Source of the DNA: Bugulina stolonifera | Lineage: Eukaryota > Bryozoa > Gymnolaemata > Cheilostomatida > Bugulidae | Direction of reading: 5' to 3' | DNA length: 64,000 nt | Assembly (NCBI GenBank): GCA_935421135.1 | Contig: OW285190.1 | Span: 12,410,501-12,474,500, forward strand | Shown here: positions 1 to 12,700 of the stretch, in pieces | How the letters are laid out: each line of letters starts with the position of its first letter | Numbering within the stretch: the first letter of the stretch is position 1 | Translations under genes and position numbers: made by a program | The notes under the pieces: model-generated | Seen by the model: only the letters and a program-made list of their open reading frames with translations | What the model was told of the DNA's origin: nothing | Database searches by the model: none

Positions 1-289
1 GAATAAGGGCTAATTAGCCCATGTGTCTAATAAAATAACGGCGCATAGCTTGGTTTAGCAGCAAATTATTTAAATTTTCTGTGAAAAATATTCGTAGTAA
101 CGATAAGGGGCCCCTAACATGGTTGTACTTTCTAGTGATACTCAGGAACTTACACACAAAGTTATAACCATACCTTGGGATATCGGCACAACAGATGTAC
201 AACATCATGTACATTATGTGTGAATTAATTAATATATTACATGTATGTTATCAACCCCTAATTTATATAACACTGAGACTCACATGTAC

Positions 290-3200
290 CTCTTCAGCTC
301 CAATAGTTCTGCGCCAATTAGAATAGTCCGAGTGAGTAATGGTACGGGTTCTCCCTCCATCATACAGATATTTGTTGTGGATCTCTGACCTGCAGAGCCT
401 CTGTATACCCGGCACTCCTTCCTCTTCAAACACGTCCACCATTAGTCCTCCCATATTTACGTCCAAAAGGGTGTATAATTGGTTGGTTTTCATTTCCTGT
501 TGGGGTTTAGGAATGGCACAATTGACAATACATATCATTATAACATATTTAGAAAGAGATTTGATCGACACAAAGACATGCCATGATATTGTGAATAATT
601 TCAGATTCCAAAATAACAAATAAATATGAAACAAGCATGTAATAGACGAGCAGACCTGTTCCTTTGCATGCCATCCAGAATCTGGATCCACTGGAGGGGC
701 TTGGCAACACTTGAGAATGTGGTGTAGCTTATCCATGGGAGGTTGGGGCATATCTTCTATAATCTGTTAACATGATTAAAATTTTAACATAATATTATAT
801 AATTATTACAACAACACTTCACTTCTCACAAGGCATTCCATGGACAAATAGCATTTAGTTACAAATGACAGGAAAGGAACATATCAAGTATTTACCATAA
901 ACAAAATTTTATCAAGCTAGACGTTTAAAATGACAACCAACAGCAATGATCACGGATAACAACATCATGTCATTCATTCTAATCGATATCTCTATTCGGA
1001 CAAAAGCTACGAGAATTTAATATTGTTTTTCGCTAAATAAAAAATACCAATTTTAAAAGTGTTGTATCTAATAAAGGCGTTACATTTAGACCTTTACTGA
1101 TAAAGATAATGCAGTTACAGGAAAGTGATCTCCTTAAATGTTAAACTTCCACATTCAAGTATTAAAAAGCATCATGATATAGATAGTTTGCCGACTTACT
1201 TATTTGTCATCTTAGAAGGAGAAATAAACATGCCACTGATTCGAGAGTCAGCAAGGCAGCTGAATACAGCAAGATCTCCTTAACAAGCGGATTTAATGAG
1301 CATGATAACATACAAAGAGTGACATGTATACTGCTTGACGATCTTTAGATATCTGTAACCTACGATGGCCTATTACATTACCAGATCAATACGTACTTGC
1401 CATTTTCATTTGAAAGTATTTTTGAATTGAAAGGAGAATTGAGAATCAATGATATTCAGTATTCATGCTATTAGCAAACAAAGAGTTGAATTATGGAATA
1501 TTTAGCATAGGAGAGATGGCAATTACTGACTATTAAAGAATAAACATACTAGAGGTTAGCCATTAGGGTAAAATACTGCTACGTTAATCCTAAGTAAAAT
1601 TTAAATGTAAAAATATCTGTAACTATTTTTATTGTACTCTGTAGCATGATAGGAGTATTTTTTAATTATACAACGTGATGGCACTGCAAAGTGCCCTACA
1701 GGATGCTGCATTGTGCTCACTGTTCAGTGTAGGCTAGTGCAAAAAGTATCCTAACAAACAATTATTTGGCGCTAAAATTTTTTACTTATAGATTATGAGA
1801 ACTATTATAATGTCGTGGTTACAGATGGGAATGAGTCCACTACACTGGTGTTCTGTAACGTAACGCTAAAATTTTTTACTTATAGATTATGAGAACTATT
1901 ATAATGTCGTGGTTACAGATGGGAATGAGTCCACTACACTGGTGTTCTGTAACATAACGCATGGGAATTCCTCAGTAAAAGACGTGATGGCTTGTTATTC
2001 CATCAATAATACTGCGGGTAGTATTTTATTATACATGTACAACTCAGAATAACAGCTGGAAATTTCTGACAAATTCTAAAATAAATAATATGTGGTGCAT
2101 CAACAGTTTTGACACAGATTTACAATAAGCACAAATAAATCATAGTTTGTGGACGGTGCAGCGAGTAACGCAATTTTTGGTTGAGATTATTTCCTATGAG
2201 AATGTAAACAGAGTAACAAATTAATAGTGTGCATATTTGACACGGTTTAACAGCATATCTTCAGTGTTCCACTTCAACTATTATTCCTCGACATGGTTAT
2301 TCTTATTCATTCCTTATTGCTGCCAGAAGCAATGTAAACAAAATCTTTGACTATTACTCCATCTCTGTGCCACTGTGATAAAGCTTTAGAAAGTTTCTTA
2401 TAAGTGGGTAAGAATGTGGGTACAGCTTTGCATGAAGTGTTTAAAGCGACCAACATCTAAAAATGTATACCGTATCTATACAAGTACATATAGACTATAT
2501 ACCGTATCTATACAAGTACATATAGACTATATACCGTATCTATACAAGTACATATAGACTATATACCGTATCTATACAAGTACATATAGACTATGTACCG
2601 TATCTATACAAGTACATATAGACTATATACCGTATCTATGCAAGTACATATAGACTATATACCGTATCTATACAAGTACATATAGACTATATACCGTATC
2701 TATACAAGTACATATAGACTATATACCGTATCTATACAAGCACATATAGACTATACATGTATACTGTATCTATACAAGTACATATAGACTAAATACCGTA
2801 TCTATTATACAAGTACATATAGACTATGTACCGTATCTATACAAGTACATATAGACTATGTGTATTTTCTTGATAAAATATTTACATGTATCTACAATGT
2901 AGAACAAACCACAGAATTAACAATGTATGGATGCCATCATGTTTGGCATTTCCATGTGATGTAGTCATCGATGCTGCATTATTGATGGTGTTAGTCATTT
3001 TTCACAATTTAAAGACAACATTATATAACTTTAGTGTATGACTATGATATTCCTCATTAATTTGGAATAAAGATATGTCCGCAATGTCTAAAAGGTAAAA
3101 TGTTTCCAATACATCACTTAAATACATGAGTAGAGTTAGTTCACTGACCTTGGTAGTAAGGTCAACCAGAGAATCTGGGTTCTTTGTTTGTTCTAAGGCT

Positions 3201-3337
3201 AATACAGCTGACATAACGACCTTAGTGTAGACATGAGTCTTCCAGTAGGTAGTGAGTTCTTTGGGCTGTAGAGCCTCCAGCAGGATGATAGAGTTTTGCA
3301 TTTCCAGTGGAGAGTTGAACTCCTTTCTTATCAGCAT
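290..3337 (-). CDS. Unidentified multi-exon gene, 5' three exons visible, runs off left edge
   Basis: Three exons keep one frame with phase-0 junctions: 3149-3337 (63 codons from an ATG at 3337), 656-763 (36 codons) and 290-496 (69 codons). Each internal edge has a good GT or AG signal. The joined 168 residues are soluble-looking. The first exon is helical (ILLEALQPKEL, VVMSAVLALEQ); the third contains MGGLMVDVFEEEGVPGIQ and ends WRRTIGAEE before a GTACAT donor. I do not recognise the family. The first ATG lies only about 440 bp downstream of the adenylyl cyclase stop on the same strand, so this looks like a separate, closely spaced gene. The 3149 exon has an upstream AG (TACTGCAG), so the ATG could be internal and further 5' exons may exist. 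Alternatively these could be extra 3' exons of the cyclase gene if its stop is bypassed. Confidence 0.5.
1771..1957. repeat. 94-bp tandem duplication, two copies
   Basis: The block starting GCTAAAATTTTTTACTTATA at 1771 repeats at 1865 with a 94-bp period. The copies are almost identical, differing for example as GTAACGTAACGC against GTAACATAACGC at the end. Such high identity indicates a recent local duplication. It lies in an intron. Confidence 0.9.
2466..2860. repeat. 32-bp minisatellite, about 12 copies
   Basis: A 32-bp unit built on ACCGTATCTATACAAGTACA followed by TATAGACTATAT repeats about 12 times in direct orientation. It has scattered single substitutions and a few small insertions near 2755-2765 and 2805. 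The unit is rich in TA dinucleotides. There are no unique spacers between units, so it is not a CRISPR array. Confidence 0.95.
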
Positions 3338-3779
3338 GCTGCAGTACGAGATACGATCATCCTCAATAATATACAGTACATTGTAGTACATGGTACAATA
3401 AAATACATGTACATAATTAAACAAAGTGTATTAATATAATATCTGTGATATACTACATAATATTAATGAATATTACCGATCACTGATGTTTTTTATCTTG
3501 TAGTTAGAAGTGGCTATTTGACATGTCTGGTATTAAATAATAAACTATGGATATGTGGAACATACGTCGTCCAACACTAGTGTACATAGCAAAACTAACA
3601 GCCATAATAATCTCTAGAACTACAGACCTATCTGAATGTGAATATAAATATCAAACATAAATCCCCTACTCCAGTGGAATTCAGCTCTACAAAGACATAA
3701 CGTAGCCATAGGGGTGGAAAATGAGGTAAAGGTAGCATTCATGTTAAAAGCAATGATAGTAGCAGTGGATAAGCACATA

Positions 3780-6700
3780 CTAGAGAACATAGCTTGCTAG
3801 TATGTTGTGTTCATACACATCTGTATCTAATGGTGTGACCTCATGGTCTGGTATATTCTCCAATCTATAATCTAGTATCTCCTGGGTATATGATAACATT
3901 TCTTCCTTCATATCACCCGTTACTACGTCACTCTCTATAAAACCTTCAAGTACAAACATTAAAGCATTAATTATTTATCAACATCAGTCAAATCAACAAA
4001 TTTCTTAAAGCTGTCCACTCTGGCACATCGGAGTCGTATTCCCTTGTGCACGTCATGCCAAAGACCACATAAAATTCAACAAAATGCAATGTACGGTCTG
4101 TGTAGCTAATTTGTTGTGCAAGTCGAGTTGCCCTTTCTTCCAATTCAAATAGTATTTTTAGTGAAACAGCAGCCTGATAAAAATAAAATACAATCAAATG
4201 TTACTCCTGGCTAAATGTTGGACAACTCCAAGTAGATGACCCAATTTGGCCCAAGTGGCCAATTGTGGGGACTTCATTTATACAGCATTGGTTGCAACAT
4301 AAGCTACCTCATGCCATTCATCACTTTCCCCTTTTCATGGAGAGAAGTAATGAGGATATTTGATTACCATTTACCATACCAAACTAAATTTGGCCAAGTC
4401 TATAAAGCAATACATGGATGCTGGCAATTGTTTGTACAGCTATTCTCTATAATTCCCTCATATATAATGCTCTACTGCCTGGAGGAAAAATATCCCACTT
4501 GGAGTTGTCAGACCATCATGACTACATTACATGTACTTCCTGCTCAGCTAGCTCCATGTTATCATAAAACCCATCACACTTTATGGGATATTAGCCCATC
4601 ACCATATTATGTACAATGTACAACATATATTCAGCCAAAATATTTCATTGCTTTACTGTTTACGCAGCAGATCAGGGAAATCCACAATGAACTTGTGGGT
4701 GGAATGCTATATAGTTTGTAATTTAAAATATTAAAAGAGTTTTATGTTACATCTTTATCCTATACCCTAATCGATATACACAATATTGACATAAAAGATG
4801 AAATATCCAATAGTAGCATTATATACTGTGACTATAACATATTAATATGTGCAGAACTATAGTTAGTTCCCTGTTTAAATATGCTAAGTCTTTAATTACA
4901 AAGAAGGAAACACTTCTTCCACCAGTGAAATATAAAAGCTATCACAGATTTATGAAAAAATCCTTACATAAAACAAACATCACAAAAGTCATATTATTTG
5001 GGATGCATTCAGCTTTCTACAAGGTTGGTGTTACATTGTAGAAATCTTGAGCCAATAGTCAATCACTAGAGCTGGGAACCCAGGCCAGACTAGCGAATCA
5101 CACGAAATAATACTACATGTATATTACATGTATAATGGTAGCGTGAATGATACAGTATTACCTGCAGCGATAAACTCCTCCCACACACAAGTGAAATATG
5201 CCGAGTCATCAACAGTTTGTAGAGATTGTATTAGAGACCCTCTCTCTTTCAGCTTACTATAAGATAAACAGAGCTACATGTAAGTAGTGTTAAATGATAT
5301 CTAATGGACTGATCTTACCTGTGTAGTGTACGGTGTGTTATACACTGCACAGGTGTGATGATGGTGATCACAACATGGAATAGATAACATTATGTCACAC
5401 ATATATTTTTCATAAAAGTTATTATGCTGCCCACACTATTCATTGGTTTACAAGTTAATAATGTTTGACAGACTGACAGTGTATCGCACTTTAATCTCGC
5501 AATATATCCCTTTACATGCTGCACATTAGGCAATGCATGACAGTATATAGTTATCACTCAAGCTTAACAGTATAATATTATTATTAAATTAATATACATT
5601 TTATTATAATTATGACTATTTTATGGAAGTTATCTTCTCCATAAATACTACATATAGAGAGAGGACAACTACAAATGGTATATTGAAGCTTCCAGTGTTG
5701 TATGCTAACCTTTGTTGAGCTAACATAGTCTGGTGCATATCTGGTACTATATAAAGCTTGAGTAAACCATCATCAGGCACTTCCTTTTCAACAGATTCTA
5801 GGCTCTTTACTAGTGAGAGAGAATATTGACCATAGTATGGGAATGGGTATGAAAAAAGACTTATATATTGAAACATATCATGTATACCTACATACATATA
5901 GCCATCATGCAGTAGTAACAATGTTTGAAGAAATATTTGACACATCTGGACCTCAGTCTAGCTCCCATCACCCATAAAATTACTTGTACTTTTCATAAAC
6001 AAAATAATAGACATTATGTTTATGATACAAATGTAGCATTCTCTATGTAATAGTAAGAAATGCTGCCAGTATGTGGAGCACCTGCACACACCTGCCTCTA
6101 ACACCCTGTCAGTATCTCCTTCACACAGACTAGTGTGTAATATAGTAAGATGAAGATAGAACTGTGCAAGTCTAATCAATCCTTTCTTAGCTCTGTCTAC
6201 TTCATCTAGCTTCAGTTCTTGCTCTCTACAGTATCATTACATACTAGGCGTATTGATGGGGGAGGAGAGTGTGTGACCACAGGCTTTCACCATGCCAACA
6301 GTTGATATTATATTTTATGGTACAGATAATGCAGTAGAAATGAGCATAATATCATGTAAGATTGACTGTGCATATACTTACACTGCTGTAACTTTACTTA
6401 GTGTTCGGTGAACTGCTGAGAATTTAGCTTGCTGTTGGTAATGATGGATCAGGTTACCATAACAGATAATTACCTGGTAGCACAATATAATATAATACAA
6501 TATAATATAACATAATACAATACAATACAATACAATATAATAATATAATATAATACAACACAATATAATATAAGTCCATATAGTATAATTTATAATGTGC
6601 AATACCTCAAAGTCATTCTCCATTCGCTGACTAATGTTTAGGCTGGTGTCCAGTAGTAACTGTATTATACTAGCGCTCTTAGCCTTAGAGTGACTGTGGT

Positions 6701-9700
6701 AAAGTGAGGACAGTATCCTACATGTCTCCATCTGAGAGCTCTGGTCTATTGGTCTAACACAATATTATACATTATGTATACATGTAACTAGTGACGCGAT
6801 CGATATATGCAACGACGGCAATAAATAGTGTTGGTAGGAGCATTAGAAGAGAGGTGTTTTAAAAATCAGCACAATAGTGAAGCTAGGAGAATATTTGGCA
6901 CAATATAAAAGTATTTTGATATCATTCAATGTTACGATCTCGAAGACCATGCATGTTTGACCAAAGCAATAAATATAACCTACATTGTATACTGGGTAGT
7001 AAACTAAGTCCACACATGACATGTGTGGACTTAGTTTACTACCCAGTATAGGTTATATTTATTGCTTTGGTCAAACATGCATGGTCTTCGAGATCATAAC
7101 ATTGAATGATATCAAAATACTTTTACATTGTGTACTGGGTAGTAAGCTAAGTCCACACACACATATATACTAGGTAGTAAGCTAAGTTCACACACATATG
7201 CACTGTGTGTAGCTACTAACCTGACACTCTTCTGGAGAGACTCTGGTAGACAGTTCCTGGAGGACTGGAAGAACAAACTTAAGTTTCTTTTCAACTTTTC
7301 TGCTACTATACCCACCAGTCCATCTGGTATTTTAAACTTGAGTTCCTCGAGACTAGATATGTGGAGTGCCGAGGCCTCCGTATACTCTCCCACACAACTA
7401 TGAATCTGTCAGAGAAACAGGCAGGAACTTAGACTAAGAAAGCTTATCTGACCTTACCAGATGTATTTTAGTTGTTGGTGAAAATACTTGACTCTCTTCC
7501 ATCGCCATAATAGAACAACATGGTTAATGTGATTTTCCAATTTCTGTGCTGAATTACCCCTTGTATGTAGAACTCAAAGTTGACACCATATATATGTACA
7601 TGTATATGGTGTCAACTATGGTACTTGCACTAGGGGTGCGGAGGTTTAGTGGAGATCATATAGAGCATTCTTACCAGAGCTAGGAGAGTAACTAATTTGA
7701 GAGAGTGAGACGCCCAGAACTCCTCTAGCAGAGGCGTCTGGTCACTGAGGGGCTCTCCAGTCAAGGGGTTGATTTTCTGTTTAATCTTATTTGTTATAAT
7801 GTGAGCGAACTTGAGGTACATGTATGCCTACAAAGTATTGAAGATAAACATACAACTCTACATGCACAATGTAAGGAAAGATGAATCCCTAAATACAAAC
7901 AATTTGTACAAAAAGTGTGATCATGACATTCTTATATTGAATTAGGCGGTTACTTGATGAAGCTTAGATGTATACTTCCCCAGATGAGAGAGTAATTCTT
8001 GTGACGATCAACATTTAGTTTACAAACGGGAGGATTGTTCAAAAATACTATAAACATCACCGTAGGCAGCGCAGGAAGTAAACAATTCATAAGTGGAGTC
8101 TCACAGTCACAAGTTTTGGCGGAATTGCAAAGGTGCGAATGAGTGTGTATACAATGAGAAGAAACGAAATCACTTGCAATCAGCACATTATGGTTTCCAT
8201 ATGCAGATGCATCCATTTGCATATTTAAAATTTTGGCAACAAATTGCGAATTTTAGAAAACTAAACTTTCTGTTCAAATAAATTATTGAATAAAACAATA
8301 AGGTAGCATGGCCGAGTGGTCTAAGGCGCTGGTTTTAGGCACCAGTCCGAAAGGGCGTGGGTTCGAATCCCACTGCTGCCAAATACTTTTTCTTAGTTGT
8401 AATGACATACATGTACGTGTACTTTTACATGTAGATATAATAATTATGAAGTAATACTACACTTACAGAATAGAGGAACCGATGCTGTAACGCCAGACAA
8501 CCAGCCTCTACCAAAGTAAACAGTGTATTTTTAAGATGCAAGGATGATCTCCAGTGCCAGAGAGTTTGTCTGAACAGAGCAAACTTGCTGTCAATATTAA
8601 CTTCAGCCTTTCTACAATTAATATAGACAACAAACAAACAAGTTAGTTTATACTCATCATTACCTGTATACATAATCAAGCATAAGTTTACCTTGCACAA
8701 TTCAATTGGTAAAATTCTTCGGAATATGCCATTCTATAATACTATTCTATTATTCTATAATTCTATAATACAGTGTAATATTTAGTTCCAGTAACTTTAT
8801 AATGGGTACAAAGTTGGCCCGGCCATCTTGCCACACATGCAGCATATTTTATCAAAAGCTTTCAATATTTAGAACACTGCACAATATCTATACGTAGAAC
8901 TACATGTAGATACAACAACACTATGATATTCTGCAACCGGACATACATGTAGTATTGGTATTGTGTGTGTACCGGTGTCTATCTTACCCAATAATAGGTC
9001 TCCTAACATAATCAACTGCAGTGAGACTTTCTCGTTTAGAAGCTAACAAATCCATTTCCTGGTCCTTCTTGCCGAGTGCCTGCATAACGGCAATGGAGAA
9101 CTTACCACTGCCACGGGCACCTTCAGAGAAGCTGCTGTCAATTGATGCATTACGCCTTCTACTGCCTGCAGATTGAGGTAAGGTAATGTCGGTGCGCATA
9201 TAACAGTAATGGTAAACACATATTTACCAACCCCATTTGTCATCCATATATCATTCTGGTAAGTTTGAACACGCTGTATCAAGTTTGGCAAATTTGTTAT
9301 GCTAATGATATGCAAATTGCTACAGCATACGAGTATTATTGTGCTATGCCTACAGACTACTACTAGCATTGTATGATCTGTACATGGAGTAGTACATACA
9401 GTGTAATTATGTACAGCATGTACCATGGAAGTTATCTGCTCATGTCGCATTAGTATTAACAGATACACTGTGTGTATATCTGCCTACCTTCGGCAGGGAC
9501 GATACTCTGGGTCTTTGTCCTCTTTCTGCCCTGTCTAATACTGTTAGCTCGTGATCTTCGAGAACTGGACCCTAGGGCTACACTATTGAGCGAGGCCTTT
9601 GAATTGTTCTTCTCTACAGAACACATAGGCTGGGTCAACGTGGTGTAGGCGTGAATTAAAAAAGAAGGGGGCACTGGGAGTTGAACCCAGGGCCTATCGG

Positions 9701-12700
9701 ACTGCAGCCGATTGCTCTACCACTGAGCTATACCCCCTCATATATCTAAGACTATGTGGCACTACCATGAGAATTTCATGAAAATGCGTTACTACATGTA
9801 CAATATGATACACTCATCACATGTGTTACCAGTACCTTGTGCAACAACAGTTGTGTTGCTATGGCTACCAAAATGTAATCAAGTACTTGGTACCATGAGG
9901 ACACTTCCTTATTCCTATCTTGTTGGTATGCATTATTTCATACTGCAAAATACACCCTGAGTGTTGGCTCTAATCCCACCACTTCCACCAAAACCATGAT
10001 TTCCTTATCTAACAAACTCTTACATTGATTGGTTGACAGCTTGTTATTATTACCATAATCCTATAACATACATGTGATTACGACTACAATGTTAGAATAG
10101 ATTTACATGATATGTTAGCAGCTCTGCACTGATGGGGAGCTGGAACAGTAGGCTACAGGTTTACCTGGAGATGCAAGAATTAATCAAACTCACCATCACT
10201 CACTTTACTCCTTTTACTAATCATAGACTTCAGCTTCTTTGCCCTCGATTTAACAGATCGACTTAACGATCTACTTCTAGAAAGAAGACATTGTATTGTA
10301 AGTTGAATACACAATGATTTCAAGGAACCTGCTAATAAAATAGATGGTTGGTGACATGTACATGTACCCGCATTATTTTTGCAGTTTTGTCTGGCATTAA
10401 ACAGCAATGTGAAAATGCTACAAGGCTTCTGGAACTAGGATTTTTTTCCATGTCAAATAAATGGGGAGTTAAGGAAACCTTCATGTACATGTATATATAA
10501 TTATGATAAAGTTATAGACATGGACATTTAGATGTTTTATTCGTGAACATAATTGTGGCTATAGGGTATATTACCTGTTCTTCTTTCCCTTGTTATGGTA
10601 GAGCTCTCCATTTGCTTTATTCAAAAGATCGTCGGTGGCTAGGGAACCACCCTGTTTGTTCTCCGTTTTATGTCCAGGTACTTGGGCTGGAGCATCTTGT
10701 TCCATTAACCAGTCCAGTAGTTTCTGTGAGCAGAATCCACCATCTTGACTGGCAACATAGTCCTATGTAGATTCACACAGGTAAAATAAGTCATAGTCCT
10801 GCACAAATATGAAAAAGAAGCCGATATTCGGCATGCATATTTCATACACTGTACTACTGGAAAAATCTGGGAGAGTTTAGCTCAACACATAGAGATACTG
10901 TAGTAATAGCAGAAATACATTGTATAAACACTATTATGGGGTTTTGCTAGGGTATATATACCCTAGCAAAACCCCATAATAAAACGTATATATACGTATA
11001 TTATACTCTCAATTTCTACTCAAGTTTAAATGCAGCCATAGATTTGTTTATACATGACTATGTAGAAAGTAGAAACATATACGTGTATACCGATAGCTAA
11101 AGCATCATAGCATGTATGATACATTGGGTGTATTTAACTGTTATACTCGTATCACATCCAATCCTCTTCTCAGTGCCAATTTCTATGTTACTGAGTCTAA
11201 TAATAACTTACTGGTACACTGCTGCTCAGTCTGACATATGTATAGAGGTTGGGTTTGTTTGACGGCAGAGATAAATCCCTCCTATCTTCAGGTGCAGTCA
11301 TGGACTTGCAGTCAGCAAATATATAAGATATATCATCAGCAAGGAAGGGCAACTCCTGACATCTCAACTCCTCTGCTGTATCCTCTTCAAGATGACTAAC
11401 CTATTACAGTATATGATAACATACTGTATATCACTTACTGCTAGTCAATGACAACTGACAGAGAGAGGACAACTACCGAAATACAATGGAGAAAGAACAA
11501 CTTCCATTACAGGGAATTTGACTACCAATCATTAAAATCATTACAAGAGTTTAGTATACTGGTATTTAATTATATAATGGTGTCAGTATAACAATATCCT
11601 ATGCATGGGGAACGCCCATATATAGGCTTTGCCCAAGAACACACAATAACCAGTCGTCTAACTTGATAAGAATAACTCACCGAGGCTTCTAGATACTTTG
11701 CTACTTTGTAATGCATCTCACTCCGAAGATCTTCAACTAGGATGGAATATACAGTATCTCTCATGAGGTGGTTGCTGTAGTAGTCAGAATACTCTACATA
11801 CCACTTGGATATAACAACATACAGTGTACAAAGCGCTCACTGAGTCATTCCTCTCCCCTGAAGAATGTTGCTTTTATAATAAAAAAGTAAGTAACAGTGG
11901 AAAATATATGCATACTTCGTAAAATGTTTACACCGTCTGCTTTCTTATTTACAAGTACGTGTATGATATATTACACAATGCTATATAGGAACTTGCTTAC
12001 ATAGTTATGTTTCCCTGCTAGAGCGCGCTGTTCTTGCTGAGATACTTCAGAACGCATGCTAATCATATCATAGCAATTCAAAGCATCGAAAGCCTGTGAT
12101 TCACTGTATTAAAATGCTGATTTGATTGTTACTATAATGCAACTACGGAGATAAATCTACTTACGCAAAAGTGATAATCTTGCAAGTAGAACTATCCACA
12201 CTGTCTTCGCAAATACAATTGTTATGCATCTCTCTACCACTCAACTACATACGAGTACAGAATGTGCAGTCAACTAATGCAACAGTTTAGTAATGCAGAT
12301 AAATAAATGTTTGTAAACAAAGACAAAACATGAAAAGACTAATTGACTGACAAGTTCGTCCCACACCTGTTTGTAAGTGCTACCAACGTCAACCAATGAT
12401 TGAGCACACTGCAATTCATATATCATCTCATACACCATTTGAGACTGTGACAGTCCATAGAGCTTCACGTATAGTTACAAACTGAAGGCTCATGGGAACT
12501 ACAACACCATATTTAGAGCTAAGCACTATTTCTACCTGCTGTGTGGCAGCATAGCATCGCAGGAAGTCTTTACTAAACAGTGTCTCTAGAGCGGTGTTGA
12601 GGGTAGCCGTAGGGAATGGCCACAGAACATGCAAGATCTGCGTAGAGCAGACAATTCCAATAACCGAGGCACATTTTAATACGAGCTGTTCAGAAGGAGT

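Larger units (their letters stand above)
764..3148. other. Repeat-rich intron of the left-edge gene
   Basis: About 2.4 kb without supported coding sequence between two exons of the left-edge gene. It holds a 94-bp tandem duplication and a 32-bp minisatellite, listed separately. I see no other structure in it. Confidence 0.5.
3780..12093 (-). other. ADCY10: sAC C-terminal helical (TPR-like) region (exons 18-34)
   Basis: Exon 19 (HLMRDTVYSILVEDLR...VAKYLEAS) aligns with human MMQKTAYELWLKDQR...CARFLEED, fixing the register. Exons 20-24 form a polar insert rich in Ser, Arg and Lys (SRSLSRSVKSRAKKLKS, RRRNASIDSS) with several RRxS-like kinase-site sequences. Exon 25 (FALFRQTLWHWRSSL) aligns with human LAQLYRQTVCLSLLW. 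Later exons are Leu-, Ala- and Gln-rich helices typical of TPR arrays. The last exon ends ILASYVL with TAG at 3780-3782. An alternative open segment at 3988-4175 (SLKILFELEERATRL) has an acceptor but does not fit the phase of its neighbours, so I left it out. Confidence 0.6.

Noticed and set aside
2466..2860. CRISPR-like array
   Set aside because: Units are contiguous with no unique spacers; it is a eukaryotic minisatellite.
3988..4175. Open stretch SLKILFELEERATRL as a further cyclase exon
   Set aside because: It has an acceptor but the phase from the preceding exon gives an early stop, while the 5162-5256 to 3780-3943 junction is in phase without it. It could be an alternative exon.
4236..4721. 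161-residue plus-strand open frame
   Set aside because: It lies in a cyclase intron, has no recognisable motif, unusual composition for a protein and no splice or promoter context.
12274..12468. Open stretch QMVYEMIYELQCAQSL as a cyclase exon
   Set aside because: Splice phases and the alignment favour 12536-12729 joining 12001-12093 directly.
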